Source of the DNA: an uncultured Treponema sp.
Lineage (GTDB): Bacteria > Spirochaetota > Spirochaetia > Treponematales > Treponemataceae
Reading direction: 5' to 3'
Length of the DNA stretch: 64,000 nucleotides
NCBI GenBank assembly: GCA_946615905.1
Contig: CAMOIE010000010.1
Coordinates: 1 to 64,000 of the forward strand
A program made the translations under genes and the position numbers. Shown here in pieces: positions 1-8,552 of this stretch (position 1 is the stretch's first letter; each line of letters begins with the position of its first letter). The notes beneath the pieces are model-generated. The model worked only from the letters and a program-made list of their open reading frames with translations, ran no database searches and was not told the origin of the DNA.

Positions 1-167
1 GCATGGGCAAGGAAGAAGGTCGTGCCGAAGGAGCTGCTGCGCAGAAGGCCGAGGATGAGAAGATTCTACGGGAGACTGTTGCACAAATCACTGCGGACAA
101 GGACGCAGAGCTTGACCGACTCAAAGCTATGCTTGCAGAGCATGGAATTGATTTTGAAAAAAAATGA
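1..167 (+). CDS. C-terminal end of a Rpn/PDDEXK-family (putative transposase/nuclease) protein, partial
   Basis: Only the last 55 codons are present; the frame is open to the left edge and stops with TGA at 165-167. The visible tail begins GKEEGRAEGAAAQKAEDEK and ends in a charged helix (DKDAELDRLKAMLAEHG). Low-complexity GxEEGRxEG tails followed by a short coiled coil are typical of the C-termini of Rpn / PD-(D/E)XK nuclease-family transposase-like proteins, which are abundant in treponemes. The catalytic domain lies outside the window, so the family call is inference from the tail alone. Any coiled-coil protein with an E/K/A-rich end is the alternative. The stop codon overlaps the ATG of the following remnant (ATGA). 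Confidence 0.45.
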   Translation, partial: MGKEEGRAEGAAAQKAEDEKILRETVAQITADKDAELDRLKAMLAEHGIDFEKK

Positions 168-305
168 AATTGCTGGAAATAACAATTGCGTAAGCGTTGC
201 TGTGCAAAGGACGACAGCGGTATAAAGGCCTACGAAACGATGGGATGGCGGAAGAACTCGTTTCCACCATCCCACTCCAGCTACGCAGACGAACTAAAAA
301 AATGA
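164..305 (+). pseudogene. Internally deleted GNAT-type acetyltransferase remnant
   Basis: An ATG at 164 overlaps the upstream stop (ATGA) and opens MKLLEITIA before a TAA. In another frame, from about 216 to the TGA at 303-305, the DNA reads SGIKAYETMGWRKNS, continues FPPSHSSYADELKK and stops. A/K-x-Y-E-x-M-G-W/F followed by Y-x-DEL at the very C-terminus is the usual ending of GNAT N-acetyltransferases, and MKLLEIT is a usual start. The N-terminal ten and C-terminal thirty residues are therefore preserved while the middle (about 100 residues) is missing, as expected for an internal deletion. The two parts are read in different frames. Identification rests on short stretches and is moderate. 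Confidence 0.42.
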
Positions 306-321
306 AAGATAAATTGTGCAC

Positions 322-428
322 GGATGGGGTGCGCTAGGCGATGGAACCCCGGCAGTTCGAGACGCAAAGCGGCGAAGAATGAGCGTCAGCGAAGGGTGGA
401 ACCGCCAACCCCGCAAGGGGAAGCGCCC
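322..428 (+). repeat. Structured GC-rich intergenic repeat, copy A
   Basis: A GC-rich block in an AT-rich gap, carrying the motif AATGAGCGTCAGCGAAGG that recurs in copies B, D and G. It ends with a small hairpin (CCCC-gcaa-GGGG) followed by AAGCGCCC, the same end architecture seen in eight other intergenic blocks of this window. An ORF reading across it has no recognisable protein character. Confidence 0.7.
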
Positions 429-510
429 AAATTCTTAATTTCTCATTCCAAATTATTCCATATTAACTTCAAAAGTGCTAAATTAAATTATTATTTTTTA
501 AACTGTCATC

Positions 511-656
511 CAAGGAGAAATGATAAAATGTACCGCATTTCAAAGTTACCTCCTGTAACTTTGAAATGCCCGAGTTTTCTCCGAAAACTCGCATAAATCA
601 CAACTTTTAGAATCAAGCGCCCTCCATGGCGCAAAGGAGAAATGATAATATGTACC
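511..656 (+). other. Duplicated leuS translation-start region with two hairpins between the copies
   Basis: The stretch 511-534 (AAGGAGAAATGATAA then ATGTACC) is an imperfect direct repeat of 632-656, the real leuS ribosome-binding site and start. Between them lie two hairpins: a perfect 15-bp stem (535-549 with 555-569, loop CTCCT) and a 9-bp stem (571-579 with 583-591, loop TCC). The loops are complementary to the AGGAGA of both Shine-Dalgarno copies. The first copy opens a 22-codon reading frame (528-596) that consists of the hairpin sequence and is probably not a meaningful protein. The layout fits insertion of a small palindromic element with duplication of about 22 bp, or a leader controlling leuS. 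Confidence 0.55.
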
Positions 657-3208
657 CTTTTAACAACATCGAGCCGAAATGGCAAAAATACTGGGCCGAC
701 CACAAGACTTTCAAGGTCACTGAGGACGAGAAATTCCCAAAGGAAAAACGCGCCTACATTCTGGACATGTTCCCCTACCCGTCAGGAGCCGGTCTGCACG
801 TCGGACACCCGGAAGGCTACACTGCCACGGACATCTACTCCCGCTACCTGCGCATGAACGGCTTTAACGTCCTGCACCCGATGGGATATGACGCGTTCGG
901 TCTCCCCGCGGAAAACTACGCGATTAAAACCGGAACCCACCCGGCAACGACGACTTTCAAAAACATCGAGCATTTCACCCAGCAGATTAAGGCTTTGGGA
1001 TTCAGCTACGACTGGGACCGCTGCGTGATTACCTGCGAGGCGGAATACTACAAGTGGACCCAGTGGATTTTCCTCCAGCTCTACAAAAAGGGGCTTGCAT
1101 ACGAGGCTGAGACACCGATTAACTGGTGCCCCTCCTGCAAGACAGGACTTGCGAACGAGGAGGTCAAAGAAGGCCACTGTGACCGTTGCGGTGCCCAGGT
1201 CACGCACAAGACAATCCGCCAGTGGATTTTGAAAATCACAGCCTACGCTGACCGTCTCTTGGGAGACCTTGACGAGCTTGACTGGCCGGAATCCGTAAAA
1301 CTGATGCAGAAAAACTGGATTGGAAAGTCAACCGGCGCCGAAGTCGACTTCACTATCGCCCCTTCGACAAGCTCAGGAAGCCCTTCCAAGGCCGCGGGAG
1401 AAAAACTGACTGTCTACACGACAAGATGTGACACCCTTTTCGGAGCGACTTACATGGTCGTCTCCCCTGAACACCCGCTTGTCTCAAAGCTGGCCTCAGA
1501 CGAACAGAAAGCGGCAGTGGAAAAATACGTCGAGGAGGCCGCGAAAAAATCAGACCTTGAGCGCACTGACCTTGCAAAGACAAAGACCGGTGTTTTCTCA
1601 GGAAGCTATGCGGTCAACCCTGTCAACGGAAAGCTCATTCCAATTTGGATTGCCGACTACGTTTTGATTTCTTATGGAACTGGAGCCATTATGGCCGTTC
1701 CAGCCCACGACACCCGCGACTGGGAATTCGCAAAAAAATTCGGTCTTCCGATTATCGAGGTTTTGAAAAGCGAGGTTGATGTCCAGAAAGAGGCATGGAC
1801 TCAGGACGGAGTTCACGTCAACTCTGAATTTTTGGACGGACTGAACAAAAAGGACGCGATTGAAAAGATGCTGGCCTTCCTTGAGGAAAAGAAAATCGGA
1901 CACAAGGCCGTTCAGTACAAGCTGCGCGACTGGGTTTTCAGCCGACAGCGCTACTGGGGAGAGCCTATTCCTCTGGTTCACTGCCCCAAATGCGGCACTG
2001 TCACAGTTCCGGAAAGCGAGCTTCCGTTGAGACTGCCCGATGTAAAGACCTACCAGCCGACAGGAACAGGTGAGTCACCATTGGCCGGAATCGACTCATG
2101 GGTCAACTGCAAGTGCCCGAAATGCGGCGGGGATGCAAGGCGCGAGACAAACACTATGCCCCAGTGGGCAGGTTCCTGCTGGTACTACCTGCGCTACCTC
2201 GACCCCAAAAACGACCAGGAATTCTGCTCAAAAGAGGCTGAGAAATACTGGATGCCGGTCAATCTCTATGTTGGCGGAGCTGAACACGCAGTATTGCACC
2301 TGCTTTACGCCCGCTTCTGGCACAAGGTTCTCTACGACTGCGGAGTTGTCTCCACAAAAGAGCCTTTCCACCGCCTCATAAACCAGGGAATGATAACCTC
2401 TTTCGCCTTCCAGAGAAAGTCAAAGTCTCTTGTCGCTGTTGACGCGGTTGACGAAAAAGACGGAAAATTTTTCGCAAAGGATGACGGCGAGGAGCTTGAG
2501 CGGGTCGTGGCTAAAATGTCGAAGTCGCTCAAAAACGTCGTGAACCCGGACGAGATGATAAAGAACTACGGGGCTGACTCCGTTCGCATGTACGAGATGT
2601 TCATGGGGCCGCTCACTGTCTCAAAGCCTTGGAACACACAGGGACTTATCGGAGTGAACCGCTTCCTCGACAAAATCTGGGCGATGGCGGACAAGGCGAC
2701 TGGAAACGAAGACATCTACGGAAAACTAGAGTCCAAGGAATTGCAGAGCCTTAGAAAGACTTTCGCAAAGACCGTGAAAAAAGTCACTGACGACACCGCA
2801 AGCTTGAATTTCAACACGGCAATCAGCCAGATGATGATTTTCATCAACGAGGCCTCAAAGCTCGACTCAATCCCCAAGGCCATGTGGGAGGGATTTGTCC
2901 TCATGCTGTCAGTCTACGCCCCCCATCTCGGAGAAGAACTCTGGGAAAAGCTGGGACACAAAGAATCCTGCGCCTACGAAAAATGGCCGGAATTCGATGA
3001 AAAATACGCCGCCGAGGACGCAAAGACAATCGTGGTCAGTGTGAACGGAAAAGTCCGCGACAAATTCGAGGCAGCCACAGGAACCGCCAAGGAAGAGCTT
3101 GAGAAGATGGCCAAAGAGACAGCCGGATTCAAAAAGTTCACCGAGGGCAAGACCGTGGTGAAAGTCATCGTTGTCCAGGACAAGCTGGTTAATATAGTAG
3201 TAAAATAA
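650..3208 (+). CDS. leuS: Leucyl-tRNA synthetase
   Basis: Class I aminoacyl-tRNA synthetase that charges tRNA-Leu in the cytoplasm. The HIGH signature appears as HVGH near residue 50 and KMSKS near residue 622. Zinc-type Cys pairs (CPSC...CDRC; CPKC...CPKC), the CP1 editing domain ([23 protein letters not shown]) and the C-terminal [12 protein letters not shown] segment are all present. ATG at 650 was chosen because [15 protein letters not shown] matches the family start and AAAGGAGA lies 9 bases upstream; the ATG at 626 has no such site. The length of 852 aa is slightly long. One oddity is residues 238-250 ([13 protein letters not shown]), just before TVYTTR, which are extra relative to the family pattern I know and are encoded by DNA containing a dispersed-repeat core (1362-1377). 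TTRC replaces the usual TTRP. Confidence 0.97.
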   Translation: MYPFNNIEPKWQKYWADHKTFKVTEDEKFPKEKRAYILDMFPYPSGAGLHVGHPEGYTATDIYSRYLRMNGFNVLHPMGYDAFGLPAENYAIKTGTHPATTTFKNIEHFTQQIKALGFSYDWDRCVITCEAEYYKWTQWIFLQLYKKGLAYEAETPINWCPSCKTGLANEEVKEGHCDRCGAQVTHKTIRQWILKITAYADRLLGDLDELDWPESVKLMQKNWIGKSTGAEVDFTIAPSTSSGSPSKAAGEKLTVYTTRCDTLFGATYMVVSPEHPLVSKLASDEQKAAVEKYVEEAAKKSDLERTDLAKTKTGVFSGSYAVNPVNGKLIPIWIADYVLISYGTGAIMAVPAHDTRDWEFAKKFGLPIIEVLKSEVDVQKEAWTQDGVHVNSEFLDGLNKKDAIEKMLAFLEEKKIGHKAVQYKLRDWVFSRQRYWGEPIPLVHCPKCGTVTVPESELPLRLPDVKTYQPTGTGESPLAGIDSWVNCKCPKCGGDARRETNTMPQWAGSCWYYLRYLDPKNDQEFCSKEAEKYWMPVNLYVGGAEHAVLHLLYARFWHKVLYDCGVVSTKEPFHRLINQGMITSFAFQRKSKSLVAVDAVDEKDGKFFAKDDGEELERVVAKMSKSLKNVVNPDEMIKNYGADSVRMYEMFMGPLTVSKPWNTQGLIGVNRFLDKIWAMADKATGNEDIYGKLESKELQSLRKTFAKTVKKVTDDTASLNFNTAISQMMIFINEASKLDSIPKAMWEGFVLMLSVYAPHLGEELWEKLGHKESCAYEKWPEFDEKYAAEDAKTIVVSVNGKVRDKFEAATGTAKEELEKMAKETAGFKKFTEGKTVVKVIVVQDKLVNIVVK

Positions 3209-3210
3209 AT

Positions 3211-3397
3211 TTTCGGGTGCCCGCCGGCAAAAGCCGGCGCCGCTATGTTCGCCCTTCGCTCACGCTCATTGGCGGCGGTCGCCGCCAACTGCGGGGCTTC
3301 CAGCGCTGGCACGTTTTCCAAATCATCGCTTTTGCCTGTATACTTAAAGCAGGAATCGCTTGGCTCGGGTTGCCAGAGTCATGGATGGCACCCCGAC
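3211..3397 (-). repeat. Structured GC-rich intergenic repeat, copy B
   Basis: Lies between convergent leuS and ruvB. Read on the minus strand it shows GGAAGCCCCGCAGTTGGCGG, a GGCGGCG/CGCCGCC hairpin, CAATGAGCGTGAGCGAAGGG, then a terminal CGCCGGC-tttt-GCCGGCG hairpin and GGGCACCCG. The outer ends are near-inverted (CGGGTGCC and GGCACCCCG). No gene is seen here, and this region provides no obvious T-tailed terminator for leuS. Confidence 0.7.
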
Positions 3398-3416
3398 AAT
3401 TCCTTTTAATCTTTAA

Positions 3417-4547
3417 TCAAAACAGTTTTCCCTGCCCGGTAGAATCCTCTGAATTCTGATTTTTCGCCTGCAAGCCCAAATGCTCATAAGCCTTTGGAGT
3501 GACAATTCTTCCGCGGGGGGTCCGCTGAATCAGCCCCTGCTGAATCAGATAAGGCTCGTAGTAATCCTCAAGGGTGTCCTGACTTTCCCCGATTGAAATC
3601 GCAAGAGTGTCAGCCCCGACAGGCCCGCCGCCGAATTTATTTATAATTGCAAGCAAAATCTCCCGGTCATAATTCTCAAGTCCAAGAGAGTCGATTCCAA
3701 GCCGCTTAAGTCCGTCACGGACAATCTCGACTGTAATCACCCCGTTACCGTAAACCTGGGCAAAATCCCTCATGCGGCGGAGTACCCTGTTTGCCACGCG
3801 GGGGGTTCCACGTGAGCAGCCGGCCATCAAAAGGGCCGCGTCATCGTTGACTTTTGTGTTCAAAATTCCCGCCGACCGCTTGATAATCTGGGAAAGTTCC
3901 TCTGGCGTATAAAAATTGAACCGCTGGATGATTCCAAAGCGGGTCTGCAAAGGCTTTGAGACCATTCCAGCCTTTGTCGTCGCCCCGACCAGAGTAAAAT
4001 GCGGAATCGGAATGCGGACAGTTCTTGCCGCAGCCCCCTGGCCGATAACCCAGTCAAGCTCAAAGTCCTCCATGGCGATGTAAAGCATCTCCTCAATGGC
4101 GGGCTTCAAGCGGTGGATCTCGTCGATGAAAAAAACTGTCCTCGGTGTGATTGTGGAAAGAATGCCCGCCAAATCCTTGGGCTTGTCCAAAGCCGGGGCG
4201 GAAGTCACCTTAAAATCCGCGCCAAGCTCGTGGGCTGTGATTTCGGCGAGGGTGGTCTTTCCCAATCCCGGCGGTCCGATTAAAAAAAGGTGGTCAAGGG
4301 GGTCTTCCCTGTCACGGGCCGCATCAATGAAAACCTTCAAATTCTGCTTTATCTCGCTCTGGCCCAAAAACTCGTCCAAATGCTGGGGGCGCAGGCTGGA
4401 CTCCTGGCTGTCATCGTCAGAAGCAAAATCCGCGCGGACAATATGCCCCAACGAGCCATCAGCCATTGCCGCCTGACTTGCCAGAGTGGCCGCCTCATTG
4501 AAATTCTCATCTATCGTATCTGTATCATGAGATTTTTTTACAAACAT
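3417..4547 (-). CDS. ruvB: Holliday junction branch-migration ATPase RuvB
   Basis: AAA+ motor of the RuvAB complex that drives branch migration of Holliday junctions. Walker A ([12 protein letters not shown]), Walker B (FFIDEIHRL), sensor region ([19 protein letters not shown]) and the C-terminal winged helix with RTPRGR are present. At 376 aa it is longer than the usual about 340, owing to an acidic, Ser/Asp-rich N-terminal extension of some 35 residues. No Shine-Dalgarno sequence precedes the ATG at 4547, but TATTCT lies 7 bases upstream, so a leaderless start is possible. An internal start at MADGSLGH (residue 29) is the alternative. It follows ruvA by 72 bp. Confidence 0.97.
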   Translation of the reverse strand: MFVKKSHDTDTIDENFNEAATLASQAAMADGSLGHIVRADFASDDDSQESSLRPQHLDEFLGQSEIKQNLKVFIDAARDREDPLDHLFLIGPPGLGKTTLAEITAHELGADFKVTSAPALDKPKDLAGILSTITPRTVFFIDEIHRLKPAIEEMLYIAMEDFELDWVIGQGAAARTVRIPIPHFTLVGATTKAGMVSKPLQTRFGIIQRFNFYTPEELSQIIKRSAGILNTKVNDDAALLMAGCSRGTPRVANRVLRRMRDFAQVYGNGVITVEIVRDGLKRLGIDSLGLENYDREILLAIINKFGGGPVGADTLAISIGESQDTLEDYYEPYLIQQGLIQRTPRGRIVTPKAYEHLGLQAKNQNSEDSTGQGKLF

Positions 4548-4619
4548 ATTCAGCAGAATACTAGCAGATTTTAGATAAAAAGAAAATGAACAGAGCCTGA
4601 AAAGCTCTAAGAACTTGAA

Positions 4620-5264
4620 TTACTGGGCAAGCTCCACAATCGCCCGGCGGAAAAGGAGGTCTTCTTTTTCTGACGGCAGCATTTTCGTAAAGTGCTTTTG
4701 CCCGCTGACTTCCGGTGCGGACGAAAGCTCTTGAGAGAGGCGGTTGATTACCTCCGCCGCGTCCCGCTTGTCATAGCCCATGTTGGCCAGGGCGGAGATT
4801 ATGTCAGCGAACTCTGACTTCTGCTCGATTTTTCCCCGTGGATTACCCGGCAGGTCATCGTCCAAAGTCAGCTTGCCCTTTAATTGAAGGAGCATTTTCT
4901 GGGCAGTTTTTTTACCCAGACCAGGAATCTTCTCAAGAGAAGGCAAATCACCGGAATCCAGGGCGGAAACAAGGGTCTCAAGGGAAATCGATGACATGAT
5001 TTTCACGGCAGATTTTGGGCCAACCCCGTCAACCTTCAAAAGATCGAAAAAAAGTGCCCGGTCTTTCTCCGAGGCAAAGCCAAAAAGGGTCATGGCCGCA
5101 TCAGTGTGCTGCATGTATGTGAATACGCGGGCCTGACTTCCGACTTTCGGCAGGGCGTCAAGAGACGTGTCTGGAACAGTAATATCCCACTCGATTCCGT
5201 GGGTGTCCAAAAAAAGTTTCTGCGGGAGTTTTCCGCTGATTGTTCCGGTCAGGCTGTTAAACAT
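4620..5264 (-). CDS. ruvA: Holliday junction DNA-binding subunit RuvA
   Basis: Tetrameric junction-binding partner of RuvB. The N-terminal OB-fold opens MFNSLTGTISGKLPQ; two helix-hairpin-helix segments (LLKVDGVGPKSAVKIMSS and LEKIPGLGKKTAQKMLLQLK) bind the DNA arms; domain III (ALANMGYDKRDAAEVINRL) contacts RuvB. The ATG at 5264 is chosen over an upstream in-frame one because it gives the family's N-terminus (214 aa). There is no Shine-Dalgarno sequence. A perfect TATAAT ends exactly 6 bases before ATG, so the mRNA may be leaderless. The terminator of the upstream ABC operon lies just before it. Confidence 0.95.
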   Translation of the reverse strand: MFNSLTGTISGKLPQKLFLDTHGIEWDITVPDTSLDALPKVGSQARVFTYMQHTDAAMTLFGFASEKDRALFFDLLKVDGVGPKSAVKIMSSISLETLVSALDSGDLPSLEKIPGLGKKTAQKMLLQLKGKLTLDDDLPGNPRGKIEQKSEFADIISALANMGYDKRDAAEVINRLSQELSSAPEVSGQKHFTKMLPSEKEDLLFRRAIVELAQ

Positions 5265-5270
5265 GGTGTC

Positions 5271-5276
5271 ATTATA
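5271..5276 (-). promoter_or_regulatory. ruvA promoter -10 (leaderless-start candidate)
   Basis: On the minus strand the order is TATAAT-GACACC-ATG. The spacing places the transcription start at or next to the A of the start codon, and no ribosome-binding site is present. The -35 is weak (TTTCTT at 17 bp). Confidence 0.6.
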
Positions 5277-5331
5277 GCGTAAAAGACAAAAGAAAGAAAC
5301 ACGGATTTTCAACATTGTCCGTGCGGAGCAT

Positions 5332-5359
5332 AAAAAAACCGCCCGGATTTACCGGACGG
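5332..5359 (-). terminator. Intrinsic terminator of the peptide ABC transporter operon
   Basis: On the minus strand CCGTCCGG-taaat-CCGGGCGG (one mismatch) is followed by seven T. It sits 8 bases after the last gene of the operon (stop at 5368) and upstream of ruvA. Confidence 0.85.
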
Positions 5360-5367
5360 CAGTTTAT

Positions 5368-6822
5368 TTACTTGTTTGCTCCGACAAGTTCGGGGAAGTC
5401 GTAGTTCTTCTCTACAAAGTATTGAAGGTCGAAGTCCTCGTGTGTGACAATCACAAGAATCGTCGCATGTTCGGCCAAGTATTCCTGAATCGCCTTCATA
5501 ACCTGCAAGCGGGTGTCAAAGTCGATGTGGGCGAAAGGCTCGTCCAAAAGAAGGATGTCTGGCTTTGCCGTAAGGGCACGGGCGATGTCCATGCGCTTCA
5601 TTTCGCCGGAAGAAAGCTGATTCGGAGTCTCGTCCAAATTCTCTTCTTTCATGCCGACTTTTTTAAGATTCACAATCAAATCCTCGACAGTCTCGCCGTT
5701 TCCCTGGGCTGCAATCTGCTCGAAAGATTTGCGGATTGTCAAATCAGGGAAGAATGAGAAGCGGGAATCCTGCTGAACGACCGTCATGCGCTTGCGGAAG
5801 GGCTTGAAGTCCTTGGGATCGTGGCCGTTTTCCTTGGGCTTCAATGCAACCAAGTCAGAATCTTCCATGAGAATCTGGCCGGAAGTTCCGTCCATCAGGC
5901 GCAAAATCGCCTTAATCATAGACGACTTACCGCAGCCGGAAGGTCCTGTGACACCGTAAATCGTTGAGCGTTCAAATTTGAGGCTCAGTCCCTTGAATGC
6001 GGAGAAGAGGCGCTCGCCAAAAAGTCCGCGCTTCATGTAAGTCTGGGCGACATCTTTCAGCTCAATCGCAGTTCCCTCAGCTCCTTTCTTCGCCTCAGGC
6101 TTCTCGTAGCTTTCCATCTCCGGAACGACGTATTCCTGAATCTGCTGGTCGCGGAGGATGCAAGTCTTTGACAAAGTGAGCCGCTTGATAAAGTCAACGT
6201 CGTGGCTGACCATCAGGAAGGTCTTTGTCTTGTCGCTCAAAATCTCCTTGTTGAGGAATTCAACGAACTTTTTGCGCAAATCGCGGTCAAGGTTTACAGT
6301 CGGCTCATCGAGGAGAATCAAATTTCCCTTGCGGGAAAGCAGAATCATCAGTGTGACGCGCTGCATCTCTCCGCCGGAAAGCTCGTCCGGGTACTTGCGG
6401 GCGAATTCCTCAAAGTCCATTGAAAAATAATTCTTCAGGCGGTCTACAATCACCTCGCGGCAGCCTGGAGCCAAAAGACTCAGGTTCTGGTCAAGGGTCA
6501 GAGAGGGGTTCATTACCATGGCAGTCTCGGCCGGAATGAACATGACTCCAGACTGCTCGATTGAGGACCAAGTTTCAAAGTCAAGCTTTTTGCCGTCGAC
6601 ATAGCCGGCAATCCCGTTGACTTTCATCGTGCCCTCAAAAGTGAAAAGCTGGGTTGAGAGAATACCGGCGATTGACTTCAAGAAAACTGATTTTCCGGTT
6701 CCGGTGATTCCCATGATGACAGTCGAGGAAGCCTCCTCAAAAGTCAGGTTGCAGTCTTTCAACATGCAGCGTTTTCCGAGGTAAATAGAGAAATTCTCAA
6801 GTTGTACAGGTACGTTACTCAT
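5368..6822 (-). CDS. Peptide ABC transporter, two fused ATP-binding domains
   Basis: Single 484-aa polypeptide with two complete nucleotide-binding domains. The first has Walker A GITGTGKSVFLK, signature LSGGEMQRVTL and Walker B LILLDEPTVNLD (about residues 10-220). The second has GPSGCGKSSMIK, LSSGEMKRMDIA and LLLDEPFAHID (about 250-470). It corresponds to DppD plus DppF of oligopeptide importers joined in one chain, and would energise the two permeases encoded directly upstream. Start ATG at 6822 is preceded by AAAGGAGG. It is the last gene of the operon, with a strong terminator behind it. The exact substrate is unknown; di/oligopeptide (possibly nickel) uptake is inferred from the family 5 binding protein in the operon. 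Confidence 0.9.
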   Translation of the reverse strand: MSNVPVQLENFSIYLGKRCMLKDCNLTFEEASSTVIMGITGTGKSVFLKSIAGILSTQLFTFEGTMKVNGIAGYVDGKKLDFETWSSIEQSGVMFIPAETAMVMNPSLTLDQNLSLLAPGCREVIVDRLKNYFSMDFEEFARKYPDELSGGEMQRVTLMILLSRKGNLILLDEPTVNLDRDLRKKFVEFLNKEILSDKTKTFLMVSHDVDFIKRLTLSKTCILRDQQIQEYVVPEMESYEKPEAKKGAEGTAIELKDVAQTYMKRGLFGERLFSAFKGLSLKFERSTIYGVTGPSGCGKSSMIKAILRLMDGTSGQILMEDSDLVALKPKENGHDPKDFKPFRKRMTVVQQDSRFSFFPDLTIRKSFEQIAAQGNGETVEDLIVNLKKVGMKEENLDETPNQLSSGEMKRMDIARALTAKPDILLLDEPFAHIDFDTRLQVMKAIQEYLAEHATILVIVTHEDFDLQYFVEKNYDFPELVGANK

Positions 6823-6823
6823 T

Positions 6824-7624
6824 CTATTCCTCCTTTACGTCGTTCAAAACAATAAGGAATGCAACGCTAATCATAACGAGCATCAAAGTAGGCAGCCAGA
6901 AGAAATACTGGGGGTAAGATCCCATCAAGGCCGCGCGGTATGTGGCCAGCAAGGCTCCAGGGCTTTGGTGGGCAGGAGTTCCGTTCGCGCCGTATCCAAG
7001 TTGGAGGATAAAGCCGAAAGAACAGTCCAAAACCAAAGTCTTGAGCAAGATTCCTGCGGCAACGCGGTCAAGGGCATTGCGCACAAGGTCAGTTCTCATC
7101 AAAACCGCAAGGATTCTTCCCTTGGGAAAGCCATAAGAGCGGAATGAGATTGAATACTTGCGGTTGTAGAGGTCAGACAAAGGAATCGTGATTGACCGGA
7201 CTGACTCCGGCAGAATCGTCAGTGTCGCCGCCAAGATGAAGACAAAGAGTGACAGGGCTGAGGATACACCGGCATGGTGGGTCGCCAAAAATCCTGACAC
7301 CGGAATATACATGAACAAGGCAATCAGAATCGAAGGAACAGATTCAATTGCGTTCAAAACGTTAGCAAGTCCGCGTCCGAATGTAAGGGACCAAACGCTG
7401 ACATAACCGAAGATTACGCTCAAAATCATTGCAAAAACGATTGTCGCAACCAAAGTGATTGAAAGCTCCTTGAAGGCGACAAAAAGCTGCACCACGAATT
7501 TATATTCCTCAGCAATTTCTGAGTAATTCCCGGTGAAAAGGGTCGGCGGAAGCCATGTTACAAGCAAGGGCGAAATCAAAAGAATCAGGCCGATTGCCCT
7601 CAGGATTTTATATTGATTTTTCAT
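6824..7624 (-). CDS. Peptide ABC transporter permease (DppC-like)
   Basis: 266-aa inner-membrane protein with about six hydrophobic segments and a binding-protein-dependent transport fold (segments near TIVFAMILSVIFGYVSVWSL and SVPSILIALFMYIPVSG). The cytoplasmic coupling loop region reads YGFPKGRILAVLMRTDLVRNALDR. It overlaps the preceding permease by 17 bp, so translation is probably coupled, and GAGGTGG precedes its ATG. Role: the second half of the membrane channel for a peptide importer. The sequence is divergent from classic DppC, so the exact substrate class is uncertain. Confidence 0.85.
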   Translation of the reverse strand: MKNQYKILRAIGLILLISPLLVTWLPPTLFTGNYSEIAEEYKFVVQLFVAFKELSITLVATIVFAMILSVIFGYVSVWSLTFGRGLANVLNAIESVPSILIALFMYIPVSGFLATHHAGVSSALSLFVFILAATLTILPESVRSITIPLSDLYNRKYSISFRSYGFPKGRILAVLMRTDLVRNALDRVAAGILLKTLVLDCSFGFILQLGYGANGTPAHQSPGALLATYRAALMGSYPQYFFWLPTLMLVMISVAFLIVLNDVKEE

Positions 7625-8486
7625 ACCACCTCGGATAAATCAAGAAGAGAATTGTCTTAACTAAGAATGAAACAACGGCGTTGATACAAAGGAGGATAAA
7701 TACATCCATAATCAAAATATCAGTTCTTCCGTCAACCAGACAGTCCAAAAGATTGGAGCCGAGTCCTTCGAAAGAGAAGATGATTTCAGCAATTGTTACA
7801 GAGCCGATGATTGTCGGAACCTTGCCGGCGACATAAGGAATAAAGCGGGGCAAACTAGAAGAGAACAAATATCCAGAATAAGTTCCAGGCATCGGGAAAA
7901 AGCGTCCGAGTGGGCGGCCCAATGTTGAGAATGTAATCGCATGTGTTGTTTCAATCTGATTCAAGAGGTCTGCTTTGAGGAAGTTCGTGGCATCCCAAGA
8001 AAGTCCGCCGATTACGACTGTCAAAAATGCAATTACGACAAGAGGAGCTTCATTACCGATTACAGCGACCAAAAACCAGAAACCACAGAAAAGCGGTGAA
8101 GCAGCCAAAATAGAAGTTATGATATTAACGGCCTTGCCAAGTCTTTCCGGCATGTTAATATCGTGATGACTTGCCAGATAGCGGGCTGTGACAGCGTGTG
8201 CAGAGCCAGCAAGGGCAATAAGAACTAGAATAATTAAAGACAAAAGTGCGAGAGGCAATGTGCGGGCCGAGCCGGCAGCGATAATCTGTCCGGGCGTAAA
8301 ACCTGCATGTGAAAAGTCACCTGCACCAAAAATATTTTTGAAAAAAGAACTGAGCATCTGACCATAAGCATCAATTGAAGCTCCGGTTGAAAGCAAATAC
8401 AAACCGGAAAGAACTAATGTTCCTACAATTGCAAAAACGATGCCATGCAGAATAAGTTCCTTAAACAAGAATCGCAAGAAACGCAT
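7608..8486 (-). CDS. Peptide ABC transporter permease (DppB-like)
   Basis: 292-aa membrane protein with an N-terminal segment (FKELILHGIVFAIVGTLVLS), several further helices and the importer-permease pattern VPTIIGSVTIAEIIFSFEGL-G near residue 235, which resembles the DppB/OppB ending where a lone helix precedes the GLG motif. It has AGGAG before its ATG. It forms a heterodimeric channel with the overlapping downstream permease. A stem-loop separates it from the binding-protein gene upstream, which would reduce its expression relative to the binding protein. Confidence 0.87.
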   Translation of the reverse strand: MRFLRFLFKELILHGIVFAIVGTLVLSGLYLLSTGASIDAYGQMLSSFFKNIFGAGDFSHAGFTPGQIIAAGSARTLPLALLSLIILVLIALAGSAHAVTARYLASHHDINMPERLGKAVNIITSILAASPLFCGFWFLVAVIGNEAPLVVIAFLTVVIGGLSWDATNFLKADLLNQIETTHAITFSTLGRPLGRFFPMPGTYSGYLFSSSLPRFIPYVAGKVPTIIGSVTIAEIIFSFEGLGSNLLDCLVDGRTDILIMDVFILLCINAVVSFLVKTILFLIYPRWYEKSI

Positions 8487-8512
8487 GAAATCAATCTCCT
8501 GTTAAACAAAAA

Positions 8513-8536
8513 CGTCCGCCGAAAAAAGGGCGGACG
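8513..8536 (-). terminator. Attenuator-type hairpin between binding-protein and permease genes
   Basis: CGTCCGCC-loop-GGCGGACG, with a short T run after the hairpin on the minus strand. It lies inside an operon, 17 bases after the binding-protein stop, which is where importers usually carry a partial terminator or mRNA-stabilising hairpin. Confidence 0.75.
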
Positions 8537-8552
8537 CTTTTTTCATTAGTTG

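Noticed and set aside
324-596. ORF of 90 codons across copy A and the leuS leader
   Set aside because: It is made of repeat and hairpin DNA, has no ribosome-binding site and no protein-like composition.
528-596. 22-codon ORF with a good ribosome-binding site upstream of leuS
   Set aside because: Its codons are the two palindromes themselves; it lacks Leu-codon clustering beyond chance, so I do not call it an attenuator leader peptide.
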